Part shown: piece by piece, positions 54,515-63,028 of the stretch | How positions within the stretch are numbered: position 1 is the first letter of the stretch | Layout of the letters: each line of letters starts with the position of its first letter | Assembly (NCBI RefSeq): GCF_016735595.1 | Contig: NZ_JAERRB010000001.1 | Coordinates: 248,001 to 312,000 of the forward strand | Reading direction: 5' to 3' | Source: Chryseolinea lacunae | Lineage (GTDB): Bacteria > Bacteroidota > Bacteroidia > Cytophagales > Cyclobacteriaceae | Length of the DNA stretch: 64,000 bases | The notes under the pieces: model-generated | Seen by the model: the letters and a program-made list of their open reading frames with translations, nothing else | What the model was told of the DNA's origin: nothing | Databases searched by the model: none | Program-made: the position numbers and the translations under genes

Positions 54515-54904
54515 GTGTTCACGGATTTGAAATGCAAAAATACGATTTTAGTCTTGAGTCCTGAGTTGTTAGCAGTGAGTATTTGGTAGCATGGTAGCAA
54601 AGGCAGAACCATCGATTATGGCGATTAGTTATGGGTTAGTCCCTTTTTTTGTCACGAATGCCAATAAGCGATGTCGCCGAAGCCAGGTCTCCCGCCAAAC
54701 GGCTGGGACTGGCGTGTTTCGAACGAACCAAGCTCGATATTCACCCGGAAGTGGGTTTTGTGCCGGCATTTGCCCAAGAAACTCCAAATGCCCCCGAATA
54801 GTTACGGCCAACCACCGAATTGAATGAAAAGACCATTGGGCGACTTTTTTTTCCATAGGCAAGGAAACTTGAGCGGCTGTGCTGTTAATAGTGTAGTTGT
54901 AGCT
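54515..54904. other. Non-coding stretch between ispG and the PagL-like gene
   Basis: 390 bp between two divergent genes. It carries the ispG -7 box. Frames on both strands at 54591-54862 were rejected: they overlap each other and match nothing. No hairpin of note. Confidence 0.5.
54535..54542 (-). promoter_or_regulatory. Possible -7 box of ispG
   Basis: Minus strand TATTTTTG (TAnnTTTG) 20 bp before the GTG start. No TTTG is found at the usual distance, so only the -7 half is supported. Confidence 0.35.
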
Positions 54905-55618
54905 ATGAAAGTCCGCGTATCTTTTCTGACCATCCTCGTGCTGGCGCTCACCCTAAGCCAGGCGCATGCCCAATATCCACCCGGCGAACATTGGTATCAA
55001 AATCCATTGGGATTCAAGCCTTTGAAACTGCACACCTCCATGGGCATGGTGTTGCCTACCGTGGGGGTGGTGGCTTTTTTGCTGTTCACACCGCGCGACT
55101 CGGCGCTGCACAACCGTTTCTCGTTCTATTCGGATGCAGGCTTTTCGTGGGGCTATAAATATCCGCACACCTTTTTGCCGCAGACCAACATGGGCATCAA
55201 CTTCTTTATGCGCCGCTGGATGTCGCTGGGCATAGAGACATCGCTCTATTTTCCTAACGACAATGTGAACAGCACCGTGGGCATGGCATTGCGTCCTTTT
55301 GCACGCTTTTATGTACTGCGCACGAAACACGCACGGCTCTACCTGGAATCGGGTGGCGGGTTGGTTTATTTCTTTCAGCAATTTCCAAAATCAAATCTGC
55401 AAGACGAGCGCACGGGCACCCGCATGAACTACACCACCAAATACGGCCTCGGTGTGGAAATGAATATCGCCCGCCGCACTTCCCTGATGACCGGCGTGCG
55501 ACACCTGCATGTTGCCAATGGCGATTTGAACGGGTCGGATCGAAACCCGGGGCATGATAGCAATGGATTTTTTGTGGGGGTGATTTATCGGTTTAATAAG
55601 GATATACATAAGTATTGA
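54905..55618 (+). CDS. PagL-like outer-membrane lipid A deacylase family protein
   Basis: A 237-residue outer-membrane beta-barrel protein from the ATG at 54905, with a signal peptide ending QAHAQ. Strands typical of the barrel alternate (LYFPNDNVNSTVGMALRPFARFYV, YLESGGGLVYFFQQF, TSLMTGVRHLHVANGDLNGS, SNGFFVGVIYRF). The end resembles the PagL/acyloxyacyl-hydrolase group, where a catalytic His and Ser sit in HxSN. Here the match reads HVAN, so the Ser is Ala. The protein may therefore be inactive, use another residue, or belong to a related but different family. It starts a plus-strand stretch of its own. Confidence 0.6.
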   Translation: MKVRVSFLTILVLALTLSQAHAQYPPGEHWYQNPLGFKPLKLHTSMGMVLPTVGVVAFLLFTPRDSALHNRFSFYSDAGFSWGYKYPHTFLPQTNMGINFFMRRWMSLGIETSLYFPNDNVNSTVGMALRPFARFYVLRTKHARLYLESGGGLVYFFQQFPKSNLQDERTGTRMNYTTKYGLGVEMNIARRTSLMTGVRHLHVANGDLNGSDRNPGHDSNGFFVGVIYRFNKDIHKY

Positions 55619-55626
55619 GGGTGTGA

Positions 55627-55643
55627 TTCAGTCGGAGACTGAA
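55627..55643. repeat. Hairpin repeat with AGTCGGAGACT core, copy 1
   Basis: TTCAGTC (55627-55633), loop GGA, GACTGAA (55637-55643). It shares the core AGTCGGAGACT with copy 2, 30 bp away. Confidence 0.7.
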
Positions 55644-55656
55644 TTGATTGTGGGTA

Positions 55657-55671
55657 CGAGTCGGAGACTCG
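55657..55671. repeat. Hairpin repeat with AGTCGGAGACT core, copy 2
   Basis: CGAGTC (55657-55662), loop GGA, GACTCG (55666-55671). The outer stem bases differ from copy 1, but pairing is kept. Confidence 0.7.
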
Positions 55672-55760
55672 CACCAGAGCATAAATTACATTTCAAATTC
55701 TTACCTTACATCAACATACATAAAAATACCAATCACAATTTTTGTTAAAAGAATTGAAAT

Positions 55761-55964
55761 ATGAATACACTGAATGAATACAAAGGCTATGTGAGCACGA
55801 TTGACTATAGCCAAGCCGATCGCGTATTCTACGGAAAGCTTTCTGGCATTAGCGACACCGTGGCCTTTGAAGGATGCACGATTGACGAGCTCGGAACCGC
55901 GTTTAGATTTGCTGTTGATGATTACATTAAGACCTGTCAGGAAATAGGAAAAGCCCCTGAATAA
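55761..55964 (+). CDS. Shortened HicB-like antitoxin family protein
   Basis: A 67-residue protein beginning MNTLNEYKGYVSTIDYSQADRVF, followed by GKLSGISDTVAFEGCTIDELGTAFRFAVDDYIKTCQE. This is the partial RNase-H-like domain of HicB antitoxins. Full-length relatives run to about 105-110 residues with a DNA-binding part after the KAPEKSY stretch. Here the frame stops right after GKAPE, so that part is gone. No hicA toxin gene is next to it. It may be a remnant, or a working single-domain form. Confidence 0.68.
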   Translation: MNTLNEYKGYVSTIDYSQADRVFYGKLSGISDTVAFEGCTIDELGTAFRFAVDDYIKTCQEIGKAPE

Positions 55965-56042
55965 ATTCTCCAGGAACCATCCTCGTTGGCGTTATTTTTT
56001 TTGAGTCTGCCTATTTCAAAAAATCATTCTCACCTCACCTAT

Positions 56043-57464
56043 TTATCCAAGCAGTTGAGGCTTCTTCGTATACACATCCCACATGAACTCGCCGAAGATG
56101 GTGTTGGCCCAGGCGAACCATTTGCGGGTGAAGTTGGTGGCGTCGTTTTTATGGAAGGCTTCGTGCATGAAGCCCGTGCCGCCGTGACAGGATTTGAGAA
56201 CACGGATGCAGGCGCGGATTTCGTCGTCGCTGGTGCTGGTGAGGCCGCGAATGATGATGCTTAGTGGCCAGATCATGTCCATGCCGGCGTGCGGGCCGCC
56301 AATGCCTTCGCCTGCGGTGCCTTTGAAGAAGAAGGGATTGCTGTCGGAGAGCAGGAGGCGGCGTGTGTTCTGATAGATTTTGTCGGTGGCAGGCACGGCG
56401 CCCAGATAGGGTAGCGCGAGCAGGCTGGGAATGTTGGCGTCGTCCATGAGGTTGTAGCTGCCGAAGCCGTTCACTTCGTAGGCATACACTTTTCCGAATT
56501 GCGCATGCTCCACCACGGCGTACTGGTTCAATGCGGTCTCCACTTCTGTTGCCAAGGCCAGTAACGTTTCGGCCAGCGCAGCATCTTTGCTGACAGCCTT
56601 CATCATCTCTGCAGCCTGTTTCAAACTCACCACGGCAAAGAAATTTGCCGGTATCAAGAACGGAAATATCGTGGCGTCGTCGCTGGGGCGGAACATGGAG
56701 CAGATGAGGCCCACGGGTTTCACCGGATAGCCATAGCCACTCAGCGGAACGCCATCGGTTGCCCAGTAGGTGGTGCGTTGAAAGTTGTAGGGACCTTTTC
56801 CATTCTTGCGTTGCTGCTCTTTAAATACCTGCAGGGTGCTTTGTATGCTTTGCTTCCACGCGTCGTTGAACGGTGTGGTGTCGTTCGAGATTTTCCAGTA
56901 GTGGTAGGCCAGGCGGATGGGATAGCACAGCGAATCGATTTCCCATTTGCGTTCGTGGATGCCGGGCTTCATGTCGGTTAGGTCGCTTTTCCATTCGCTC
57001 ACTTTTGTTTCGTCGTCATAGAACGCGTTGGCGTAGGGATCTTTCAGGATGCAACGTGTTTGACGGTGGATGACACCGGCCACCAGGTTCTGCAACGCGG
57101 GGTCCGATTTCATGAACGACAAGTAGGGCCAGATTTGTGCCGTGCTGTCGCGAAGCCACATGGCGTCGATGTCGCCGGTGATGATGTAGGTATCTGGATT
57201 TTTGCCCTGTGCTTTCAAAAACACTGTGGTGTCGAGGGTGTTGGGAAAACAATTTTCAAACAACCATCCCAGTTCAGGGTCTTTTACGCGCGTTTTGAAA
57301 TCGCTAATCGCTTTTTCGATGGCCGGACTGGAGAAATGGCGCTGTGCTTTTGCTGTGCGTACCACTGGAAATTCAATGGTATTGTTCTGTTTCCATGCAT
57401 CGGGGGCGAGCATGGCTCCGGTTCCGATTGCGCCCAGGTGTTGAAGAAATTCCAGTCTGTCCAT
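56043..57464 (-). CDS. Glycoside hydrolase family 125 protein (exo-alpha-1,6-mannosidase-like)
   Basis: A 473-residue enzyme with the GH125 (alpha/alpha)6 pattern: DIDAMWLRDSTAQIWPYL (the family signature), then HERKWEIDSLCYPIRLAYHYW, RTTYWATDGVPLSGYG, and NPFFFKGTAGEGIGGPHAGMDMIWPLSI near the end. The N-terminus (MDRLEFLQHLGAIGTG) is a weak signal-like stretch, so the protein may be exported or cytoplasmic. GH125 enzymes release mannose from the non-reducing ends of alpha-1,6 mannosides. No other glycan gene is next to it. Confidence 0.9.
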   Translation of the reverse strand: MDRLEFLQHLGAIGTGAMLAPDAWKQNNTIEFPVVRTAKAQRHFSSPAIEKAISDFKTRVKDPELGWLFENCFPNTLDTTVFLKAQGKNPDTYIITGDIDAMWLRDSTAQIWPYLSFMKSDPALQNLVAGVIHRQTRCILKDPYANAFYDDETKVSEWKSDLTDMKPGIHERKWEIDSLCYPIRLAYHYWKISNDTTPFNDAWKQSIQSTLQVFKEQQRKNGKGPYNFQRTTYWATDGVPLSGYGYPVKPVGLICSMFRPSDDATIFPFLIPANFFAVVSLKQAAEMMKAVSKDAALAETLLALATEVETALNQYAVVEHAQFGKVYAYEVNGFGSYNLMDDANIPSLLALPYLGAVPATDKIYQNTRRLLLSDSNPFFFKGTAGEGIGGPHAGMDMIWPLSIIIRGLTSTSDDEIRACIRVLKSCHGGTGFMHEAFHKNDATNFTRKWFAWANTIFGEFMWDVYTKKPQLLG

Positions 57465-57686
57465 TTCGTTTGTATATTTTTTCTAAACAATCGTGTTCGC
57501 CATTTACACTTCAACATCGTGCAATCGCGTGATGTCTTTGACCGGAAGTGTTGGTTCAGGTTGCTCTATGTCTATGATCGCTAAGTTTCGGAATTTTTTG
57601 GCACGTTGGCAAGCCTCTTTGTGCAAACACTGGAAATGAAAGCACCATGGCGTTCACCGAAGCGAAATAAAAGCGTGTGCGTCTCT

Positions 57687-58292
57687 CTAGATTGACTTCA
57701 ACAGCATCATCAAATTATTCTCCTTCACCGGCCCCCATTGTTGTTGCGCATAGGTTGTGTAGTAAGCATGATTCTTAAAAAAGAAAATATTCTGCTGGTT
57801 CCAATTCTCCAGGGTGATGACCTTGTTTAGCTGGCGTTCAAATTCCTGTTTCAGGCGCAGCGACCACATCTCATATTCCTCCGAGCCCAGGTGGCTAAGA
57901 TCGGCGTCGCATAACATTTCTTCCAGCAGGCTTTTGGGACTGGCCGAAAGTTTCGTGGCGATGATGAGGCCTTCAATCTTCAGATAGAACTCTTGTGGCA
58001 GGTTGAAATCGCGCAGAAAGCGAAGCGCGATCTTCACACCTTCCTCCTCGTGTTTCACTCCGGTTTCCGTATAGCCGGTGTCGTGAAACCATGCGGCCGT
58101 TAACAATGCTTCTCCGTTTGCCTGGGATGTGGCATAGTGTGCAATCAATGAACAGCACGCGCGCACCACGTTCACCGTGTGGGGCAGGGTGTGAAAGACA
58201 CGTGTGGGCGGGAGCTTTGTGTTCAGGAGCTCCTTCACATACGCCTCAACCCTGTTCAGGAGTTCGGAGTCATAGGGATTCAAGTCCTGCAT
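57687..58292 (-). CDS. HD-domain hydrolase
   Basis: A 201-residue predicted phosphohydrolase. Metal-binding residues follow the HD pattern: FHTLPHTVNVV (first His), WFHDTGY (HD pair) and CDADLSHLG (last Asp). It has no signal peptide. Many HD proteins act on nucleotides or cyclic dinucleotides; the substrate here is unknown. It follows the sensor kinase gene by 37 bp on the same strand and may be co-transcribed with that pair. Confidence 0.85.
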   Translation of the reverse strand: MQDLNPYDSELLNRVEAYVKELLNTKLPPTRVFHTLPHTVNVVRACCSLIAHYATSQANGEALLTAAWFHDTGYTETGVKHEEEGVKIALRFLRDFNLPQEFYLKIEGLIIATKLSASPKSLLEEMLCDADLSHLGSEEYEMWSLRLKQEFERQLNKVITLENWNQQNIFFFKNHAYYTTYAQQQWGPVKENNLMMLLKSI

Positions 58293-58329
58293 GGTGCGTC
58301 TGCGGTAGAAGTGATGATTCGTTGCTTAT

Positions 58330-59601
58330 TCAAAACACGATCGTAAAAGTGTGCATGCCGTTTTCAAACGTGTAGTGCAGCGTATAGGCCGATGTATCGC
58401 ATATGCGCTTCACAATTGCCAGCCCCAGGCCGGTGCTGTTTTTGTTCATGCTTTCTTTGCTGAAGCGATCGAACATTTTCTCCACGTTCATGTTCACGGC
58501 CTTACCGGTGTTCGCAACCGTGAGCGTTCGTTTGTTGAGGTTGACCATTACTCTGCCTTCCCGCACATTGTGCCGGATGGCGTTGTGAAAAAGATTGGTC
58601 AGCAACACCTCGATCAGTGTTTTGTTTGCATCGATCTTTAAGTGTTGTGTGGTTGTGGTAATGATGATGTTCTCCACGTCGGCCATTGGCCTCAACTCTG
58701 TCAACATTCCTTCGATGACAGACGACAGTTCCATTTCTTCCTTATCGTTGTATTGCTCGTTGTCGATCTTACTGAGCAATAAAAGATTTTTGTTTAACCG
58801 CGACATGCGTTGCGCCGTGGCCTCCAGCTCCATAATGATCTGCGCTTCCGACTCAGTGATGGCCGGCTTCTGCATGAGCATGTCGAGCTTGGATTGAAAG
58901 ATGGCAAGCGGCGTTTGCAATTCGTGCGATGCATTCTCGATGAACTCCTTCTGTTGAAGAAACACTTTTCGGTTCCTGTCGGTGAGATGGCTCACGGTGC
59001 TATTCAGGTCGTCGAATTCAATGATGTTTGTTCTATCGGCACGAATGGGTTCGTTTTTGTCGAGCTGATAGGCCTTGAGCTGATTCAGTGTTCTATAGAA
59101 AGGCTCCCACAGTTTCCGCGACAACGAACGATTCAACAACAACAGCCCCGTGGCCAGCAGAATGATAAGCGCCGATTGCACCAACCCAATCGCCACCAGC
59201 AACTCGTTGTTATCGACCAACGACATGCGCATGGTCAGGATGTAGTGTTTGCCCTTGATGTCGACACCCGACGACAATTCCCGAAAGGGACGAAAATCCT
59301 GTTCGGCGCTGTCGTAGATGGAAACAGATTGGTAGTCTTTCAGGGGTGCGCGTCCGTTGGAGGGTTTGATGTCTACATCGTATGAAAGCTGATCAACAAC
59401 TTCCAGGTCGGTTTCGAGATCGTCGAGGTAACTAAAGTTCTGGATGTGGTTGAGGAATTGATCGGTGTGCAGGGCCAACGCTTCGTCCACTTCCTCGTTG
59501 AGTAGTTCACGAACCGAAAAAATGGAAACGGGTATGCTGATGAGAACCACCACAAGGGAATAGAGGAGCGAGCTGCGCAAGGTTACCTGAAGAAGTCTCA
59601 T
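58330..59601 (-). CDS. OmpR-system sensor histidine kinase
   Basis: A membrane kinase of 423 residues with two transmembrane helices near residues 10-30 and 140-165, and a periplasmic sensor between. A HisKA domain with FIENASHELQTPLAIFQSKLD and a HATPase domain with NLFHNAIRHN, VANTGKAVN and STGLGLAIVKRI are intact. The gene overlaps the end of its regulator gene by 4 bp (ATGA), a tight two-component operon. Confidence 0.92.
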   Translation of the reverse strand: MRLLQVTLRSSLLYSLVVVLISIPVSIFSVRELLNEEVDEALALHTDQFLNHIQNFSYLDDLETDLEVVDQLSYDVDIKPSNGRAPLKDYQSVSIYDSAEQDFRPFRELSSGVDIKGKHYILTMRMSLVDNNELLVAIGLVQSALIILLATGLLLLNRSLSRKLWEPFYRTLNQLKAYQLDKNEPIRADRTNIIEFDDLNSTVSHLTDRNRKVFLQQKEFIENASHELQTPLAIFQSKLDMLMQKPAITESEAQIIMELEATAQRMSRLNKNLLLLSKIDNEQYNDKEEMELSSVIEGMLTELRPMADVENIIITTTTQHLKIDANKTLIEVLLTNLFHNAIRHNVREGRVMVNLNKRTLTVANTGKAVNMNVEKMFDRFSKESMNKNSTGLGLAIVKRICDTSAYTLHYTFENGMHTFTIVF

Positions 59602-60272
59602 ACCGAAAATTTATAGCCGAGTCCGTAAACCGTTTTGATGTAGTCTTCACTACCCGCGTCGGCCAACTTGCGTTTCAGGTTTTTGATGTGTGAATAGAGA
59701 AAGTCGAATTTGTCGAGCAGCTCGGCGTTGTCGCCGGAGAGGTGTTCGGCAATGGCATTCTTCGACACCACGCGGTTTTTGTTGGCCAGCAAAAACATGA
59801 GCAGGTCATACTCCTTGCGCGTCAGGTCCACCTCGGTGTTGTTCACTTTCACAATTTTTCCCGGCAGGTCGATATTGATTTCGCGGAAGGCAAGTTTGTT
59901 GCTCCCGCCAAACTGTTTGCGCCGTATGATGGCCGACACCCGGGCGCTCAATTCGGGCAGAAAGAACGGCTTGGCCAGATAGTCGTCGGCACCCAGGTTC
60001 AGGCCCAGCACACGATCTTCAAGCGAATTGTTTGCCGTGATGATGATGACGCCGTCGGACTTGTTGTTTTCTTTCAGCTTCTCCAGAATCCGGAGACCAC
60101 TGCCGTCGGGAAGGTTGATGTCGAGCAAAATGCAATCGTAGTCAAAAAGCAGAATCTTGTCTTCGGCGTCGTGTGCAGAATAGGCCGTTTCGCACACGTA
60201 GTTTTCCTGACGAAGAAACTCCGCCATGCTTTTCACCAACTCCTTTTCATCTTCTATAATCAGAATCTTCAT
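59598..60272 (-). CDS. OmpR/PhoB-type response regulator
   Basis: A 224-residue regulator with the receiver starting MKILIIEDEKELVKSM, Asp51 in CILLDINLPDGSGL, and a Lys in LAKPFFLPELSARV. The C-terminal winged helix has LTRKEYDLLMFLLANKNRVVSKNAIAEHL and ends in KTVYGLGYKF. It is the first gene of the pair with the 58330 kinase. Targets are unknown. Confidence 0.94.
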   Translation of the reverse strand: MKILIIEDEKELVKSMAEFLRQENYVCETAYSAHDAEDKILLFDYDCILLDINLPDGSGLRILEKLKENNKSDGVIIITANNSLEDRVLGLNLGADDYLAKPFFLPELSARVSAIIRRKQFGGSNKLAFREINIDLPGKIVKVNNTEVDLTRKEYDLLMFLLANKNRVVSKNAIAEHLSGDNAELLDKFDFLYSHIKNLKRKLADAGSEDYIKTVYGLGYKFSV

Positions 60273-60660
60273 GCCGGCCCAGCGGAAATTTTATTCGTCC
60301 CAAATAAAACTCACATTCTGTAGAAATTCTGAAGCAGGTCATTCCCTTCGATTTCCCTTTATAGCAACCCAAAGTCTACAGCATCACGGATCGCCTTCAC
60401 GCCTTAGACCTGGGATGGAGTCTGTTTTCGGCATGAACGCCCCACCGTTTTCGATACTGTAAGTACGGCCAAAAAAACAGGAAAAGCCATATCGCATCCA
60501 CCTGAGCTACCACGTTTGGTTTTGGGCATTGCAGCCAAATTCCTGCACTGACGGTTCTACCAAATTCAAATATCCTGTTTTTACAGGATGTTTTTTAACA
60601 GGGCGTCACAAGATCTTTGTCAAGGATGTGAACTCCACAATCATCCTTAACGGAATCGCT
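60273..60660. other. Non-coding leader ahead of the T9SS substrate gene
   Basis: About 390 bp between the divergent regulator and the T9SS-substrate gene. It holds the hairpin at 60572-60596, described separately. No promoter match of full length was found on either strand. Confidence 0.6.
60572..60596 (+). terminator. Terminator-like hairpin in the leader of the T9SS substrate gene
   Basis: Arms ATCCTGT (60572-60578) and ACAGGAT (60583-60589), loop TTTT, then G and six T. It is on the same strand as the gene at 60661 and 65 bp before its ATG, so it would act as an attenuator or end a small RNA. Confidence 0.65.
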
Positions 60661-62019
60661 ATGTCAACTTTGCTTCGTTTGTCGCCCTCGTTAACCATGT
60701 CGGTCTTCCTGGTCGTCTGCCTCAAAAGCCTTGCTCCTGCTGTGCACGGGCAATCGCTCGATTTTCAAAACACGATCTACTTCACGGCGTCGGGCACAAG
60801 CCTCACGTCGTCGGGAGAAACACTGAGTGCGTTCAATTTCACGGGAGCCAGCGCAACGCATCCGCTGTTCACCAACGGCATCTATTATCCCGTGCAAGAC
60901 TATCTGGGACAGAACATCTGGGTGAGGGTTCGTCACCTTGCTGACGATCCCAATGGCATCACGGTCGGGCACGCGGTGTCTTCAACCGAGGGTTCGCCAT
61001 TTCGATCCAATGGTTTCGGGGGTTGGGCCGGGTTTCTGTTTCAGTTTGATATTTTCAGAGACGGAGCACTCACGGGCACACGGCAAAACAAACTCAATGG
61101 AAGTTTCAAGACCACCATCACCGTGGAAAGCATTGAAACGCTTAGTGATCCCGAGTGGGTGTTCTTTGAGATCAAAGACGATCCAAATTCAGCGTGGGTG
61201 CTAAACTCCATCAACTTCACCGGTGTGAACCCCGACAGCAATCCGGGCTTCAGTAAAAGCAACATCCCCTACGACGTCTCAGACGGATTCTCGCCTAATT
61301 TTCCAACCACCAGCAACACGGTTTGCGTCATCGACTACCCCGGAGGCGGGTTCTCTGAATTCAGTATGAGTGCCAATAGCGTGTCGCAATTTCAGTATGG
61401 CTATGAGTATCCTTCGGGTGGCGGCTATCAAGGTATGCGTTTGTCGTTTGGTGCGGAGCCGCTGGTGCCCACCATCATCAGCTTCACGCCCACCGAAGGC
61501 AAACCCGGCACGGTGGTTACGATTACCGGAACAAACTTCGATCCCGTGCCATCGAACAACGTGATGAACTTTCAGAACGGCGCGGTTGGGACCGTAACAA
61601 CCAGTACTACAACAACCATCACCGTGATTGTTCCCGACAACGCCGGTAGTGGGCCACTCTCCGTTACTGTTTCGGGATTCACAGCCGTGAGCGAACAAAG
61701 CTTCACCGTGCTGCACGACGACTCAGCTCCGGGCGACGTGGTGGTCTTCAACGCCGTGTCGCCAAATGGTGATGAAAAGAATGACGTGTTCTTCCTCGAA
61801 AACATAGACGTGCGCTCCGACACCCGAAAGAACAGCGTTGTCATCTTCAACCGTTGGGGCGACGTGGTGTTCACCGTGAACGACTACGACAACCAGTCGC
61901 GTGTGTTCAAAGGCCTTTCATCCGATGGGAACAAACTTCCTACAGGCACTTACTACTACCACATCGAAATGCCGGATGCCGACCGCACCATCCGTGGTTT
62001 TCTGGAATTGAAATATTAA
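60661..62019 (+). CDS. T9SS type-B sorted protein with an IPT/TIG domain
   Basis: An exported protein of 452 residues from the ATG at 60661; the longer frame to 60529 would run through the leader hairpin. The signal peptide ends near VHGQS. The middle has one IPT/TIG domain (PTIISFTPTEGKPGTVVTITGTNF). The last ~90 residues are the gliding-motility type-B C-terminal domain: FNAVSPNGDEKNDVFFLENI, then VVIFNRWGDVVF and a final TYYYHIEMPDADRTIRGFLELKY. This directs export by the type IX system and anchoring at the surface. The PorP/SprF gene follows by 9 bp. Confidence 0.9.
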   Translation: MSTLLRLSPSLTMSVFLVVCLKSLAPAVHGQSLDFQNTIYFTASGTSLTSSGETLSAFNFTGASATHPLFTNGIYYPVQDYLGQNIWVRVRHLADDPNGITVGHAVSSTEGSPFRSNGFGGWAGFLFQFDIFRDGALTGTRQNKLNGSFKTTITVESIETLSDPEWVFFEIKDDPNSAWVLNSINFTGVNPDSNPGFSKSNIPYDVSDGFSPNFPTTSNTVCVIDYPGGGFSEFSMSANSVSQFQYGYEYPSGGGYQGMRLSFGAEPLVPTIISFTPTEGKPGTVVTITGTNFDPVPSNNVMNFQNGAVGTVTTSTTTTITVIVPDNAGSGPLSVTVSGFTAVSEQSFTVLHDDSAPGDVVVFNAVSPNGDEKNDVFFLENIDVRSDTRKNSVVIFNRWGDVVFTVNDYDNQSRVFKGLSSDGNKLPTGTYYYHIEMPDADRTIRGFLELKY

Positions 62020-62028
62020 AACGACATC

Positions 62029-62934
62029 ATGAGATACACTCTACTCCTTTGTTTTGTTCTTACGGCAACCTTCTGCGATGGCCAACAGGATCCGCTATAC
62101 GCGCAATACATTAACAACCCGTTTGTCATCAATCCGGCTTATGGTGGGTTTGGCAACACGCTGCATGCCTCCGTCAGTTACCGGCAACAGTGGACGGGCA
62201 TGGTCGGTCCCAAAACCATGAACGTCAACATCCATGCTGCCCTGCGCAACAACATGGCCGCTGGGTTCATGGTGGTGTCGGATAAAATCGGCAGCAGCAA
62301 GGTGACGGAAGTGACCGGTACCTACACCTATCGCATCGCGCTGAATGCGGCGGGCACCAACCTTGCGTTCGGCCTTCAGGCGGGCATGGCCAACTATCAA
62401 ACCGACAACACCGGGCTCAACATTCAGGATCCCACCGATCCGTTGTTTCAAGGCAAACAAAGTGAAACCGTGCCCACACTCGGCGCGGGTTTGATTCTGA
62501 ACAATGATCGTTTTTTTGTGGGGTTGTCCGTGCCACGCATGCTCAAGTCGTCAGTAGAAACGCTGGGGGTTAACAATACCTTGTATTCACAGCATGCCTA
62601 TGCCCTTGGGGCCTACCTGTTTTTTCTTTCCGACCATCTTCGCCTCAAGCCTGCTGCGCTGGTGAAGTATGTGGCCGGCGCACCGCTGTCAGTTGATTTG
62701 AATGCATCGCTGATTGCCCATGGAAAATATCAGGCCGGCATCCTCACACGCAACTTTAATACCTATGGCCTTTTGTTTCAACTGATCGTGAAAGATGTTT
62801 ATCGCGTTGGCTATGTATTTGAAATTCCTACAGGAAAAGCTGCAGGCTCACAATTCACAACCCATGAGATTACTTTGGGACTAAGAATGAAAGCATTCAG
62901 TTTCCACGATCTACCTTCTGCGCTAAGCTTTTAA
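62029..62934 (+). CDS. PorP/SprF family type IX secretion membrane protein
   Basis: A 301-residue outer-membrane protein of the PorP/SprF family, with signal peptide and the family start YAQYINNPFVINPAYGGFGNTLHASVSYRQQWTG. Later parts are a beta-barrel pattern (AGFMVVSDKIGSSKVTEVTGTYTYRIAL, NDRFFVGLSVPRML). PorP/SprF proteins are paired with type-B sorted substrates, here the gene just upstream with a 9-bp gap. It probably anchors or helps export that substrate. Confidence 0.92.
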   Translation: MRYTLLLCFVLTATFCDGQQDPLYAQYINNPFVINPAYGGFGNTLHASVSYRQQWTGMVGPKTMNVNIHAALRNNMAAGFMVVSDKIGSSKVTEVTGTYTYRIALNAAGTNLAFGLQAGMANYQTDNTGLNIQDPTDPLFQGKQSETVPTLGAGLILNNDRFFVGLSVPRMLKSSVETLGVNNTLYSQHAYALGAYLFFLSDHLRLKPAALVKYVAGAPLSVDLNASLIAHGKYQAGILTRNFNTYGLLFQLIVKDVYRVGYVFEIPTGKAAGSQFTTHEITLGLRMKAFSFHDLPSALSF

Positions 62935-62956
62935 GATTGTATGGATTGGTTATAAT

Positions 62957-62993
62957 AAAAGACGCAAGGCGAAGCTTTCACCTTGCGTCTTTT
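62957..62993 (+). terminator. Bidirectional intrinsic terminator
   Basis: A 13-bp stem (62957-62969 with 62981-62993) flanked by A- and T-runs in the arms, 11-base loop. It lies between the converging PorP and GH2 genes and can serve both. Confidence 0.88.
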
Positions 62994-63028
62994 ATATTTC
63001 GCCGATTGTTGATCTTCTGCAACGCAAA

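Noticed and set aside
54591-54862. Overlapping frames on both strands between ispG and the PagL-like gene
   Set aside because: They overlap each other and show no recognisable family pattern.
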